DNA of 64,000 bases, taken from positions 1,116,001 through 1,180,000 of the forward strand of contig NW_027480492.1 in the NCBI RefSeq assembly GCF_051401765.1. Reading direction: 5' to 3'. This stretch comes from Calliopsis andreniformis. Lineage: Eukaryota > Arthropoda > Insecta > Hymenoptera > Andrenidae. Below the pieces are notes generated by a model, which was not told the origin of the DNA, did no database searches, and worked only from the letters and a program-made list of their open reading frames with translations. How positions within the stretch are numbered: the stretch's first letter is position 1; each line of letters starts with the position of its first letter. Shown piece after piece: positions 40,388 through 54,207 of the stretch. The position numbers were made by a program, and so were the translations under genes.

Positions 40388-43300
40388 CTTCAATCCTCTA
40401 TCCTCAATCCTCAATGTTCAATCCTCAATACCCAATCCTCAACCTTCAATCCTCAATCCTCAAGAGTCAATCCTCAATCCTGAATCCTCAAACCTCAATT
40501 CTCAGTCCTCAAACCTCAATCCCTAATCCTCAATCCCGAGTCCTCAATCTTCAGCCCACAGTCCTCATAAATCAATTGTCAATCCTCAATCCTCAATAGA
40601 ATATCCTCAATTCACAGTTTTCGATACTCAATCCCCATTCTTCACACTTCAAATCTCAATCCACAAATATCAGTTCTCATCTCTCAACCATCAACACTCA
40701 GTCCTCAATCTTCAATCCTCAATCCTCAATCCTCAGTCTTCAATCCTCAATAATGAATCTTCAATCCTCAATCCTCAATCCTCAATCCTCAATCCTGATT
40801 ATTCAATCCTCAGTCCCCAATCCTCAATCTTCAATCCTCAATTCTCAATCTGCAATCCTCAATCCTCAAACCTGAATCCTCAATCATCATTCTTCAATCC
40901 TCAATACCCAATCCTCAATCTTCAATCCTCAATCCACAATCCTCAATCCTCAATCCTCAATCCTCAGTCCTCAATCCTCAATCTTCAATCCTCAATCCTC
41001 AATCCTCAATACTCAATCTTCAATCTTCAATCCTCAATACTCAATCTTCAATCCTCAATCCTCAATCCTCAATCCTCAATCCTCAATCTTCAATCCTCAA
41101 TACTCAATCTTCAATCCTCAATCCTCAATCCTCAATCGTCAAGCCTAATTCTTTAATCCTCAATACCCAATTCTCAATCTTCAATCCTCAATCCTCAATC
41201 CTCAATCCTCAATCCTCAATCCTCAATCCTCATTCTTCAATCCTCAATACCCAATCCTCAATCATCAGTCCTCAATCTTCAATCCTCAATTCTCAATCCT
41301 CAATCCTCAGTCCTCAGTCCTCAAACCTCAATCCTCAACCCTCAGCCCTCATCCTCCATCCTCAATCCTCCATCCTCAATCCTCAATCTTCAATCCTAAA
41401 TACTCAATCTTCAATCCTCGATCCTCAATCCTCAATCCTCAATCTTCAATCCTCAATACTCAATCTGCAATCCTCAATCCTCAAACCTCAAACCTCAATC
41501 CTCAATCATCATTCTTCAATCCTCAATACCCAATCCTCAATCTTCAATCCTCAATCCACGATCCCCAATTCTCAATCCTCAATCCTCAATCCTCAGACCT
41601 CAAACATCAATATTCAACCCTCAGTCCTCGTCCTCAACCCACAACCCTCAATCCTCAGTCCTCAATATTCAATCATCAATCTTCAATCTTCGATCCTCAA
41701 TCCTCAATCCTCAATCCTCAGGCCTCAATCCTCAATCTTCAATCCTCAATCCTTAATCCTCAATACTCAATCTTCAATCTTCAGTCCTCAATACTCAATC
41801 CTCAATCTTCAATCCCCAATCCACAATCCTCAATTCTCAACCCTAAATCCTCAATCCTCAGACCTCAAACATCAGTATTCAACCCTCAATCCTCGTCCTC
41901 AATCCACAACACTCAATCCTCAGTCCTCAATATTCAATCATCAATTTTCAATCTTCAATCCCCAATCCTCAATCCTCAATCCTCAGTCCTCAATCCTCAA
42001 TCTTCAATCCTCAACCCTCAATCCTCAATACTCAATCTTCAATCTTCAATCCTCAATACTCAATCTACAATCTTCAATCCTCAATCCTCAATCCTCAATC
42101 CTCATTCTTCAATCCTCAATACTCAATCTTCAATCCTCAATCCTCAATCCTCAATCGTCAATCCTCATTCTTCAATCTTCAATACCCAATCCTCAATCTT
42201 CTATCCTCAACCCTCAATCCTCAATCCTCAATCCTCAATCTTCATTATTCAATCCTCAATACCCAATCCTCAACCATCTGTCCCCAATCCTCAATCCTCA
42301 ATTCTCAATCTTCAATCCTGAATCGCCAGTCCTCAATCTTGAATCCTCAATGCTCAATCCTCAATCCTCTATCATGAATCCTCAATCCTCAATCCTCAAT
42401 CCTCAATCCTCAATCCTCAATCCTCAATCCTCAATCCTGAGTCCTCAATCTTCAATCCTCAATACTCAATCTGCAATCCTCAGTCCTCAATCCTCAATCC
42501 TCAATCCTCATTCTTCAATCCTCAATACCCAATCATCAATTTTCAACCCTCAGTCCTCAATCATCAATTCTCAATCCTCAATCCTCAATCCTCAGGCCTC
42601 AAACATCAATATTCAACCCTCAGTCCTCGTCCTCAAACCACAACCCTCAATCGTCAAACCTCAATCCCCAATACTCAATCTTCAATGCTCAATCCTCAAT
42701 CCTCAAACCTCAATCCTCAATCCTCAATCCTCAATCTTCAATCCTCAATCGTCAATCTTCAGTCCTCAATACTCAATGTTCAATTCTCAATCTTCAATCC
42801 TCAATCCTCAATACTCAATCTTCAATCCTCAATCCTCAATCCTCAATCATCAATCCTGAATCTTCATTCATCAATATTCAACCTTCAATCCTCTATCCTC
42901 AAACCTCAATGTTCAATCCTCAATACCCAATCCTCAACCTTCAATCCTCAATCCTCAAGAGTCAATCCTCAATCCTGAATCCTCAAACCTCAATTCTCAG
43001 TCCTCAAACCTCAATCCCTAATCCTCAATCCCGAGTCCTCAATCTTCAGCCCACAGTCCTCATAAATCAATTGTCAATCCTCAATCCTCAATAGAATATC
43101 CTCAATTCACAGTTTTCGATACTCAATCCCCATTCTTCACACTTCAAATCTCAATCCACAAATATCAGTTCTCATCTCTCAACCATCAACACTCAGTCCT
43201 CAATCTTCAATCCTCAATCCTCAATCCTCAGTCTTCAATCCTCAATAATGAATCTTCAATCCTCAATCCTCAATCCTCAATCCTCAATCCTGAATATTCA

Positions 43301-45000
43301 ATCCTCAGTCCCCAATCCTCAATCTTCAATCCTCAATACTCAATCTGCAATCCTCAATCCTCAAACCTGAATCCTCAATGATCATTCTTCAATCCTCAAT
43401 ACCCAATCCTCAATCTTCAATCCTCAATCCACAATCCTCAATCCTCAATCCTCAATCCTCAGTCCTCAATCCTCAATCTTCAATCCTCAATCCTCAATCC
43501 TCAATACTCAATCTTCAATCTTCAATCCTCAATACTCAATCTTCAATCCTCAATCCTCAATCCTCAATCCTCAATCCTCAATCTTCAATCCTCAATACTC
43601 AATCTTCAATCCTCAATCCTCAATCCTCAATCGTCAAGCCTAATTCTTCAATCCTCAATACCCAATCCTCAATCTTCAATCCTCAATCCTCAATCCTCAA
43701 TCCTCAATCCTCAATCCTCAATCCTCATTCTTCAATCCTCAATACCCAATCCTCAATCATCAGTCCTCAATCTTCAATCCTCAATTCTCAATCCTCAATC
43801 CTCAGTCCTCAGTCCTCAAACCTCAATCCTCAACCCTCAGCCCTCATCCTCCATCCTCAATCCTCCATCCTCAATCCTCAATCTTCAATCCTAAATACTC
43901 AATCTTCAATCTTCGATCCTCAATCCTCAATCCTCAATCTTCAATCCTCAATACTCAATCTGCAATCCTCAATCCTCAAACCTCAAACCTCAATCCTCAA
44001 TCATCATTCTTCAATCCTCAATACCCAATCCTCAATCTTCAATCCTCAATCCACGATCCCCAATTCTCAATCCTCAATCCTCAATCCTCAGACCTCAAAC
44101 ATCAATATTCAACCCTCAGTCCTCGTCCTCAACCCACAACCCTCAATCCTCAGTCCTCAATATTCAATCATCAATCTTCAATCTTCGATCCTCAATCCTC
44201 AATCCTCAATCCTCAGGCCTCAATCCTCAATCTTCAATCCTCAATCCTTAATCCTCAATACTCAATCTTCAATCTTCAGTCCTCAATACTCAATCCTCAA
44301 TCTTCAATCCCCAATCCACAATCCTCAATTCTCAACCCTAAATCCTCAATCCTCAGACCTCAAACATCAGTATTCAACCCTCAATCCTCGTCCTCAATCC
44401 ACAACACTCAATCCTCAGTCCTCAATATTCAATCATCAATTTTCAATCTTCAATCCCCAATCCTCAATCCTCAATCCTCAGTCCTCAATCCTCAATCTTC
44501 AATCCTCAACACTCAATCCTCAATACTCAATCTTCAATCTTCAATCCTCAATACTCAATCTACAATCCTCAATCCTCAATCCTCAATCCTCAATCCTCAT
44601 TCTTCAATCCTCAATACTCAATCTTCAATCCTCAATCCTCAATCCTCAATCGTCAATCCTCATTCTTCAATCTTCAATACCCAATCCTCAATCTTCTATC
44701 CTCAACCCTCAATCCTCAATCCTCAATCCTCAATCTTCATTATTCAATCCTCAATACCCAATCCTCAACCATCTGTCCCCAATCCTCAATCCTCAATTCT
44801 CAATCTTCAATCCTGAATCGCCAGTCCTCAATCTTGAATCCTCAATGCTCAATCCTCAATCCTCTATCATGAATCCTCAATCCTCAATCCTCAATCCTCA
44901 ATCCTCAATCCTCAATCCTCAATCCTCAATCCTGAGTCCTCAATCTTCAATCCTCAATACTCAATCTGCAATCCTCAGTCCTCAATCCTCAATCCTCAAT
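39215..45000 (+). repeat. 5786-bp higher-order repeat, copy 1
   Basis: Composed of most of beta (39215 to about 40384), a full 2495-bp delta sub-unit a (about 40385-42879) and a truncated sub-unit b (about 42880-45000). L2 landmarks at 40594 and 43089. Copy 2 follows directly; offsets at seven positions are all 5786. The only substitution I found is T41154 versus C46940. Confidence 0.95.
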
Positions 45001-48000
45001 CCTCAATCTTCAATCCTCAATCCTCAATTCGCAATCCTCAATCCTCAATCCTCAGACCTCAAGTATCAATACTCAATCCTCAGTCCTCGTCCTCAATACA
45101 CAACCCTCAATCATCAATCCTCAATCATCAATCCTCAATCTTCAATACTCAGTCCTCAATCCTCAATCCCCAATCCTCAATACTCAACCATCAATCCTAA
45201 ATTCTCAAGGCTCAATAGAATATCCTGAATTTTCAGGGTTCTATACTCAAACTTCAATCCTCAACCCTCAGACCTCATTCTCAATCCTCAATCCTCAATC
45301 CTCGAAATTCAATCCCCAATACTCAATCTTCAATCCTCAATCCTCAATCTTCAATACTCAATACTCAATCTTCAATCCTCAATCCTCTATCCTCAATCCT
45401 CAATCCTCAATCTTCAATCCTCAATACTCAATCTTCAATCCTCAATCCTCAATCCTCAATCGTCAATCCTCATTCTTCAGTCTTCAATACCCAATCCTCA
45501 ATCTTCAATCCTCAATCCTCAATCCTCAATCCTCAATCCTCAATCCTCATTCTTCAATCCTCAATACCCAATCCTCAACCATCAGTCCTCAATCCTCAAT
45601 CCTTAATTCTCAATCTTCAATCCTGAATCGCCAGTCCTCAATCTTCAATCCTCAATGCTCAATCCTCAATCCTCAATCCTCATTCATCAATGCTCAATAC
45701 CCAATCCTCAATCCTCAATCCTCAATCCTCAATCCCCAATCCTCATTCCTCAATCCACAACCCTCAATCCTCAGTCCTCAATACTCAATCCTCAATCATT
45801 AATCCTCAATCCTCAATCCTCAATCCTCAATCCTCAATCCTGAATCCTCAGTCTTCAATCCTCACTACTCAATCTGCAATCCTCAATCCTCAATCCTCAA
45901 TCCTCAATCCTCATTCTTCAATCCTCAATATCCAATCCTCAATCTTCAATCATCAATCCTCAATCATCAATTCTCAATCCTCAATCCTCAATCCTCAATC
46001 CTCAGACCTCAAACATCAATATTCAACCTTCAGTCCTCGTCCTCAATCCACAAACCTCAATACTCAATCCTCTATCTTCAATCATCAATATTCAATCTTC
46101 AATCCTCAATCCTCAATCCTCAATCCTCAACCTTCAACCCTCAATCCTCAATCCTGAATCCTCAATCCTCAACCTTCAATCCTCTATCCTCAATCCTCAA
46201 TGTTCAATCCTCAATACCCAATCCTCAACCTTCAATCCTCAATCCTCAAGAGTCAATCCTCAATCCTGAATCCTCAAACCTCAATTCTCAGTCCTCAAAC
46301 CTCAATCCCTAATCCTCAATCCCGAGTCCTCAATCTTCAGCCCACAGTCCTCATAAATCAATTGTCAATCCTCAATCCTCAATAGAATATCCTCAATTCA
46401 CAGTTTTCGATACTCAATCCCCATTCTTCACACTTCAAATCTCAATCCACAAATATCAGTTCTCATCTCTCAACCATCAACACTCAGTCCTCAATCTTCA
46501 ATCCTCAATCCTCAATCCTCAGTCTTCAATCCTCAATAATGAATCTTCAATCCTCAATCCTCAATCCTCAATCCTCAATCCTGATTATTCAATCCTCAGT
46601 CCCCAATCCTCAATCTTCAATCCTCAATTCTCAATCTGCAATCCTCAATCCTCAAACCTGAATCCTCAATCATCATTCTTCAATCCTCAATACCCAATCC
46701 TCAATCTTCAATCCTCAATCCACAATCCTCAATCCTCAATCCTCAATCCTCAGTCCTCAATCCTCAATCTTCAATCCTCAATCCTCAATCCTCAATACTC
46801 AATCTTCAATCTTCAATCCTCAATACTCAATCTTCAATCCTCAATCCTCAATCCTCAATCCTCAATCCTCAATCTTCAATCCTCAATACTCAATCTTCAA
46901 TCCTCAATCCTCAATCCTCAATCGTCAAGCCTAATTCTTCAATCCTCAATACCCAATTCTCAATCTTCAATCCTCAATCCTCAATCCTCAATCCTCAATC
47001 CTCAATCCTCAATCCTCATTCTTCAATCCTCAATACCCAATCCTCAATCATCAGTCCTCAATCTTCAATCCTCAATTCTCAATCCTCAATCCTCAGTCCT
47101 CAGTCCTCAAACCTCAATCCTCAACCCTCAGCCCTCATCCTCCATCCTCAATCCTCCATCCTCAATCCTCAATCTTCAATCCTAAATACTCAATCTTCAA
47201 TCCTCGATCCTCAATCCTCAATCCTCAATCTTCAATCCTCAATACTCAATCTGCAATCCTCAATCCTCAAACCTCAAACCTCAATCCTCAATCATCATTC
47301 TTCAATCCTCAATACCCAATCCTCAATCTTCAATCCTCAATCCACGATCCCCAATTCTCAATCCTCAATCCTCAATCCTCAGACCTCAAACATCAATATT
47401 CAACCCTCAGTCCTCGTCCTCAACCCACAACCCTCAATCCTCAGTCCTCAATATTCAATCATCAATCTTCAATCTTCGATCCTCAATCCTCAATCCTCAA
47501 TCCTCAGGCCTCAATCCTCAATCTTCAATCCTCAATCCTTAATCCTCAATACTCAATCTTCAATCTTCAGTCCTCAATACTCAATCCTCAATCTTCAATC
47601 CCCAATCCACAATCCTCAATTCTCAACCCTAAATCCTCAATCCTCAGACCTCAAACATCAGTATTCAACCCTCAATCCTCGTCCTCAATCCACAACACTC
47701 AATCCTCAGTCCTCAATATTCAATCATCAATTTTCAATCTTCAATCCCCAATCCTCAATCCTCAATCCTCAGTCCTCAATCCTCAATCTTCAATCCTCAA
47801 CCCTCAATCCTCAATACTCAATCTTCAATCTTCAATCCTCAATACTCAATCTACAATCTTCAATCCTCAATCCTCAATCCTCAATCCTCATTCTTCAATC
47901 CTCAATACTCAATCTTCAATCCTCAATCCTCAATCCTCAATCGTCAATCCTCATTCTTCAATCTTCAATACCCAATCCTCAATCTTCTATCCTCAACCCT

Positions 48001-50786
48001 CAATCCTCAATCCTCAATCCTCAATCTTCATTATTCAATCCTCAATACCCAATCCTCAACCATCTGTCCCCAATCCTCAATCCTCAATTCTCAATCTTCA
48101 ATCCTGAATCGCCAGTCCTCAATCTTGAATCCTCAATGCTCAATCCTCAATCCTCTATCATGAATCCTCAATCCTCAATCCTCAATCCTCAATCCTCAAT
48201 CCTCAATCCTCAATCCTCAATCCTGAGTCCTCAATCTTCAATCCTCAATACTCAATCTGCAATCCTCAGTCCTCAATCCTCAATCCTCAATCCTCATTCT
48301 TCAATCCTCAATACCCAATCATCAATTTTCAACCCTCAGTCCTCAATCATCAATTCTCAATCCTCAATCCTCAATCCTCAGGCCTCAAACATCAATATTC
48401 AACCCTCAGTCCTCGTCCTCAAACCACAACCCTCAATCGTCAAACCTCAATCCCCAATACTCAATCTTCAATGCTCAATCCTCAATCCTCAAACCTCAAT
48501 CCTCAATCCTCAATCCTCAATCTTCAATCCTCAATCGTCAATCTTCAGTCCTCAATACTCAATGTTCAATTCTCAATCTTCAATCCTCAATCCTCAATAC
48601 TCAATCTTCAATCCTCAATCCTCAATCCTCAATCATCAATCCTGAATCTTCATTCATCAATATTCAACCTTCAATCCTCTATCCTCAAACCTCAATGTTC
48701 AATCCTCAATACCCAATCCTCAACCTTCAATCCTCAATCCTCAAGAGTCAATCCTCAATCCTGAATCCTCAAACCTCAATTCTCAGTCCTCAAACCTCAA
48801 TCCCTAATCCTCAATCCCGAGTCCTCAATCTTCAGCCCACAGTCCTCATAAATCAATTGTCAATCCTCAATCCTCAATAGAATATCCTCAATTCACAGTT
48901 TTCGATACTCAATCCCCATTCTTCACACTTCAAATCTCAATCCACAAATATCAGTTCTCATCTCTCAACCATCAACACTCAGTCCTCAATCTTCAATCCT
49001 CAATCCTCAATCCTCAGTCTTCAATCCTCAATAATGAATCTTCAATCCTCAATCCTCAATCCTCAATCCTCAATCCTGAATATTCAATCCTCAGTCCCCA
49101 ATCCTCAATCTTCAATCCTCAATACTCAATCTGCAATCCTCAATCCTCAAACCTGAATCCTCAATGATCATTCTTCAATCCTCAATACCCAATCCTCAAT
49201 CTTCAATCCTCAATCCACAATCCTCAATCCTCAATCCTCAATCCTCAGTCCTCAATCCTCAATCTTCAATCCTCAATCCTCAATCCTCAATACTCAATCT
49301 TCAATCTTCAATCCTCAATACTCAATCTTCAATCCTCAATCCTCAATCCTCAATCCTCAATCCTCAATCTTCAATCCTCAATACTCAATCTTCAATCCTC
49401 AATCCTCAATCCTCAATCGTCAAGCCTAATTCTTCAATCCTCAATACCCAATCCTCAATCTTCAATCCTCAATCCTCAATCCTCAATCCTCAATCCTCAA
49501 TCCTCAATCCTCATTCTTCAATCCTCAATACCCAATCCTCAATCATCAGTCCTCAATCTTCAATCCTCAATTCTCAATCCTCAATCCTCAGTCCTCAGTC
49601 CTCAAACCTCAATCCTCAACCCTCAGCCCTCATCCTCCATCCTCAATCCTCCATCCTCAATCCTCAATCTTCAATCCTAAATACTCAATCTTCAATCTTC
49701 GATCCTCAATCCTCAATCCTCAATCTTCAATCCTCAATACTCAATCTGCAATCCTCAATCCTCAAACCTCAAACCTCAATCCTCAATCATCATTCTTCAA
49801 TCCTCAATACCCAATCCTCAATCTTCAATCCTCAATCCACGATCCCCAATTCTCAATCCTCAATCCTCAATCCTCAGACCTCAAACATCAATATTCAACC
49901 CTCAGTCCTCGTCCTCAACCCACAACCCTCAATCCTCAGTCCTCAATATTCAATCATCAATCTTCAATCTTCGATCCTCAATCCTCAATCCTCAATCCTC
50001 AGGCCTCAATCCTCAATCTTCAATCCTCAATCCTTAATCCTCAATACTCAATCTTCAATCTTCAGTCCTCAATACTCAATCCTCAATCTTCAATCCCCAA
50101 TCCACAATCCTCAATTCTCAACCCTAAATCCTCAATCCTCAGACCTCAAACATCAGTATTCAACCCTCAATCCTCGTCCTCAATCCACAACACTCAATCC
50201 TCAGTCCTCAATATTCAATCATCAATTTTCAATCTTCAATCCCCAATCCTCAATCCTCAATCCTCAGTCCTCAATCCTCAATCTTCAATCCTCAACACTC
50301 AATCCTCAATACTCAATCTTCAATCTTCAATCCTCAATACTCAATCTACAATCCTCAATCCTCAATCCTCAATCCTCAATCCTCATTCTTCAATCCTCAA
50401 TACTCAATCTTCAATCCTCAATCCTCAATCCTCAATCGTCAATCCTCATTCTTCAATCTTCAATACCCAATCCTCAATCTTCTATCCTCAACCCTCAATC
50501 CTCAATCCTCAATCCTCAATCTTCATTATTCAATCCTCAATACCCAATCCTCAACCATCTGTCCCCAATCCTCAATCCTCAATTCTCAATCTTCAATCCT
50601 GAATCGCCAGTCCTCAATCTTGAATCCTCAATGCTCAATCCTCAATCCTCTATCATGAATCCTCAATCCTCAATCCTCAATCCTCAATCCTCAATCCTCA
50701 ATCCTCAATCCTCAATCCTGAGTCCTCAATCTTCAATCCTCAATACTCAATCTGCAATCCTCAGTCCTCAATCCTCAATCCTCAAT
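45001..50786 (+). repeat. 5786-bp higher-order repeat, copy 2
   Basis: Head-to-tail with copy 1. Its beta L1 GAATTT is at 45227 and its L2 landmarks are at 46380 and 48875, each 5786 bp from copy 1. At the right edge, CATTCTT at 50790 differs from CAATCTT at 45004, marking the end of the repeat period. Near identity implies a very recent duplication, strong homogenisation, or an assembly duplication. Confidence 0.95.
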
Positions 50787-53622
50787 CCTCATTCTTCAAT
50801 CCTCAATACCCAATCATCAATTTTCAACCCTCAGTCCTCAATCATCAATTCTCAATCCTCAATCCTCAATCCTCAGGCCTCAAACATCAATATTCAACCC
50901 TCAGTCCTCGTCCTCAAACCACAACCCTCAATCGTCAAACCTCAATCCCCAATACTCAATCTTCAATGCTCAATCCTCAATCCTCAAACCTCAATCCTCA
51001 ATACTCAATCCTCAATCTTCAATCCTCAATCGTCAATCTTCAGTCCTCAATACTCAATGTTCAATTCTCAATCTTCAATCCTCAATCCTCAATACTCAAT
51101 CTTCAATCCTCAATCCTCAATCCTCAATCATCAATCCTGAATCTTCATTCATCAATATTCAACCTTCAATCCTCTATCCTCAAACCTCAATGTTCAATCC
51201 TCAATACCCAATCCTCAACCTTCAATCCTCAATCCTCAAGAGTCAATCCTCAATCCTGAATCCTCAAACCTCAATTCTCAGTCCTCAAACCTCAATCCCT
51301 AATCCTCAATCCCGAGTCCTCAATCTTCAGCCCACAGTCCTCATAAATCAATTGTCAATCCTCAATCCTCAATAGAATATCCTCAATTCACAGTTTTCGA
51401 TACTCAATCCCCATTCTTCACACTTCAAATCTCAATCCACAAATATCAGTTCTCATCTCTCAACCATCAACACTCAGTCCTCAATCTTCAATCCTCAATC
51501 CTCAATCCTCAGTCTTCAATCCTCAATAATGAATCTTCAATCCTCAATCCTCAATCCTCAATCCTCAATCCTGAATATTCAATCCTCAGTCCCCAATCCT
51601 CAATCTTCAATCCTCAATACTCAATCTGCAATCCTCAATCCTCAAACCTGAATCCTCAATGATCATTCTTCAATCCTCAATACCCAATCCTCAATCTTCA
51701 ATCCTCAATCCACAATCCTCAATCCTCAATCCTCAATCCTCAGTCCTCAATCCTCAATCTTCAATCCTCAATCCTCAATCCTCAATACTCAATCTTCAAT
51801 CTTCAATCCTCAATACTCAATCTTCAATCCTCAATCCTCAATCCTCAATCCTCAATCCTCAATCTTCAATCCTCAATACTCAATCTTCAATCCTCAATCC
51901 TCAATCCTCAATCGTCAAGCCTAATTCTTCAATCCTCAATACCCAATCCTCAATCTTCAATCCTCAATCCTCAATCCTCAATCCTCAATCCTCAATCCTC
52001 AATCCTCATTCTTCAATCCTCAATACCCAATCCTCAATCATCAGTCCTCAATCTTCAATCCTCAATTCTCAATCCTCAATCCTCAGTCCTCAGTCCTCAA
52101 ACCTCAATCCTCAACCCTCAGCCCTCATCCTCCATCCTCAATCCTCCATCCTCAATCCTCAATCTTCAATCCTAAATACTCAATCTTCAATCTTCGATCC
52201 TCAATCCTCAATCCTCAATCTTCAATCCTCAATACTCAATCTGCAATCCTCAATCCTCAAACCTCAAACCTCAATCCTCAATCATCATTCTTCAATCCTC
52301 AATACCCAATCCTCAATCTTCAATCCTCAATCCACGATCCCCAATTCTCAATCCTCAATCCTCAATCCTCAGACCTCAAACATCAATATTCAACCCTCAG
52401 TCCTCGTCCTCAACCCACAACCCTCAATCCTCAGTCCTCAATATTCAATCATCAATCTTCAATCTTCGATCCTCAATCCTCAATCCTCAATCCTCAGGCC
52501 TCAATCCTCAATCTTCAATCCTCAATCCTTAATCCTCAATACTCAATCTTCAATCTTCAGTCCTCAATACTCAATCCTCAATCTTCAATCCCCAATCCAC
52601 AATCCTCAATTCTCAACCCTAAATCCTCAATCCTCAGACCTCAAACATCAGTATTCAACCCTCAATCCTCGTCCTCAATCCACAACACTCAATCCTCAGT
52701 CCTCAATATTCAATCATCAATTTTCAATCTTCAATCCCCAATCCTCAATCCTCAATCCTCAGTCCTCAATCCTCAATCTTCAATCCTCAACACTCAATCC
52801 TCAATACTCAATCTTCAATCTTCAATCCTCAATACTCAATCTACAATCCTCAATCCTCAATCCTCAATCCTCAATCCTCATTCTTCAATCCTCAATACTC
52901 AATCTTCAATCCTCAATCCTCAATCCTCAATCGTCAATCCTCATTCTTCAATCTTCAATACCCAATCCTCAATCTTCTATCCTCAACCCTCAATCCTCAA
53001 TCCTCAATCCTCAATCTTCATTATTCAATCCTCAATACCCAATCCTCAACCATCTGTCCCCAATCCTCAATCCTCAATTCTCAATCTTCAATCCTGAATC
53101 GCCAGTCCTCAATCTTGAATCCTCAATGCTCAATCCTCAATCCTCTATCATGAATCCTCAATCCTCAATCCTCAATCCTCAATCCTCAATCCTCAATCCT
53201 CAATCCTCAATCCTGAGTCCTCAATCTTCAATCCTCAATACTCAATCTGCAATCCTCAGTCCTCAATCCTCAATCCTCAATCCTCATTCTTCAATCCTCA
53301 ATACCCAATCATCAATTTTCAACCCTCAGTCCTCAATCATCAATTCTCAATCCTCAATCCTCAATCCTCAGGCCTCAAACATCAATATTCAACCCTCAGT
53401 CCTCGTCCTCAAACCACAACCCTCAATCGTCAAACCTCAATCCCCAATACTCAATCTTCAATGCTCAATCCTCAATCCTCAAACCTCAATCCTCAATCCT
53501 CAATCCTCAATCTTCAATCCTCAATCGTCAATCTTCAGTCCTCAATACTCAATGTTCAATTCTCAATCTTCAATCCTCAATCCTCAATACTCAATCTTCA
53601 ATCCTCAATCCTCAATCCTCAA
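48292..53622 (+). repeat. 2495-bp delta units in tandem (2.1 copies)
   Basis: 48292-50786, 50787-53281 and a partial 53282-53622 are in register at offset 2495. The CAATGCT/CTATCAT signature repeats with ATG at 48136, 50631 and 53126, and L2 at 48875 and 51370. The middle copy has a private A at 51003 where the neighbours have C (48508, 53498). All carry the sub-unit b form GAATATT after CAATCCT (A at 49080 and 51575), not the sub-unit a form GATTATT (T at 40799 and 46585). Confidence 0.94.
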
Positions 53623-54207
53623 ACCTCAATCCTCAATCTTCAATCCTCAATCTTCAATACTCAATCTACAATCCTCAATCCTCAATCCTCAATATTCAAC
53701 ACTCAACCCTCAACCATCAATCCTCAATGCTCAACCATCAATCCTCAATTCTCAATACTCAATAGAACATCCTGAATTCTGATGGTTCAATACTCAATCC
53801 AGCATATTCAATAATCAGATCTCAAACCTCAAGCATCAATTCTCAACACTCAATCCTCAACACTCAGTCCTCTCTCTTCAATCCTACATCCTCAACCCTC
53901 AATCCTCAAGCGTCAATCCTCAATACTCAATCCTCAATCCTCAATCCTCAATCTTCAATCTTCAATCCTCAATACTCAATCTTCATTCCTCAATCCTCAA
54001 CTCTCAATACTCAATACTCAATACTCAATCGCCAATTCTCAATCCTCAATCCTCAATCTTCAACCCTCAACACTCAATCTTCAATCCCCAATGCTCAATT
54101 CTCAATCCTCAATACCCAATCCTCAACTTTCAATCCTCAATCCTCAATCCTCAATCCTCAATCTTCAATCCTCAATACTCAATCTTCAATCCTCAATCCT
54201 CAATCCT
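53618..54207 (+). repeat. Beta left-flank fragment
   Basis: It matches 38111-38700 at offset 15507. Includes the GATGGTT-type L1 with EcoRI at 53774 and the CTCTCTCTTCAATCC tail. It ends where CAATTCT at about 54208 replaces CAATCAT, and gamma-type sequence begins. Confidence 0.9.

Noticed and set aside
39215..50786. The 5786-bp pair purely as an assembly artefact
   Set aside because: Not fully excluded, but the copies differ at T41154/C46940 and are flanked by different sequences, and similar nested duplications occur elsewhere in the window. Read depth would decide.
49164..51140. 658-codon + strand open frame, and its relative at 43378-45228
   Set aside because: Same arithmetic artefact. 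The lengths differ only because the satellite copies diverge at the HOR junction (45000 versus 50786).
39215..53622. CRISPR array
   Set aside because: No alternation of a constant 23-47-bp repeat with unique spacers, no leader and no cas genes; the period is 7 bp and the variation is in the unit itself.
51659..53782. 707-codon + strand open frame starting with ATG
   Set aside because: The frame is open only because the heptad has no + strand stop. The peptide is the same SILNPQS repeat found in the other two frames, overlapping open frames exist, and starts and stops come from random variant heptads (CAATGAT, CATCCTGA).
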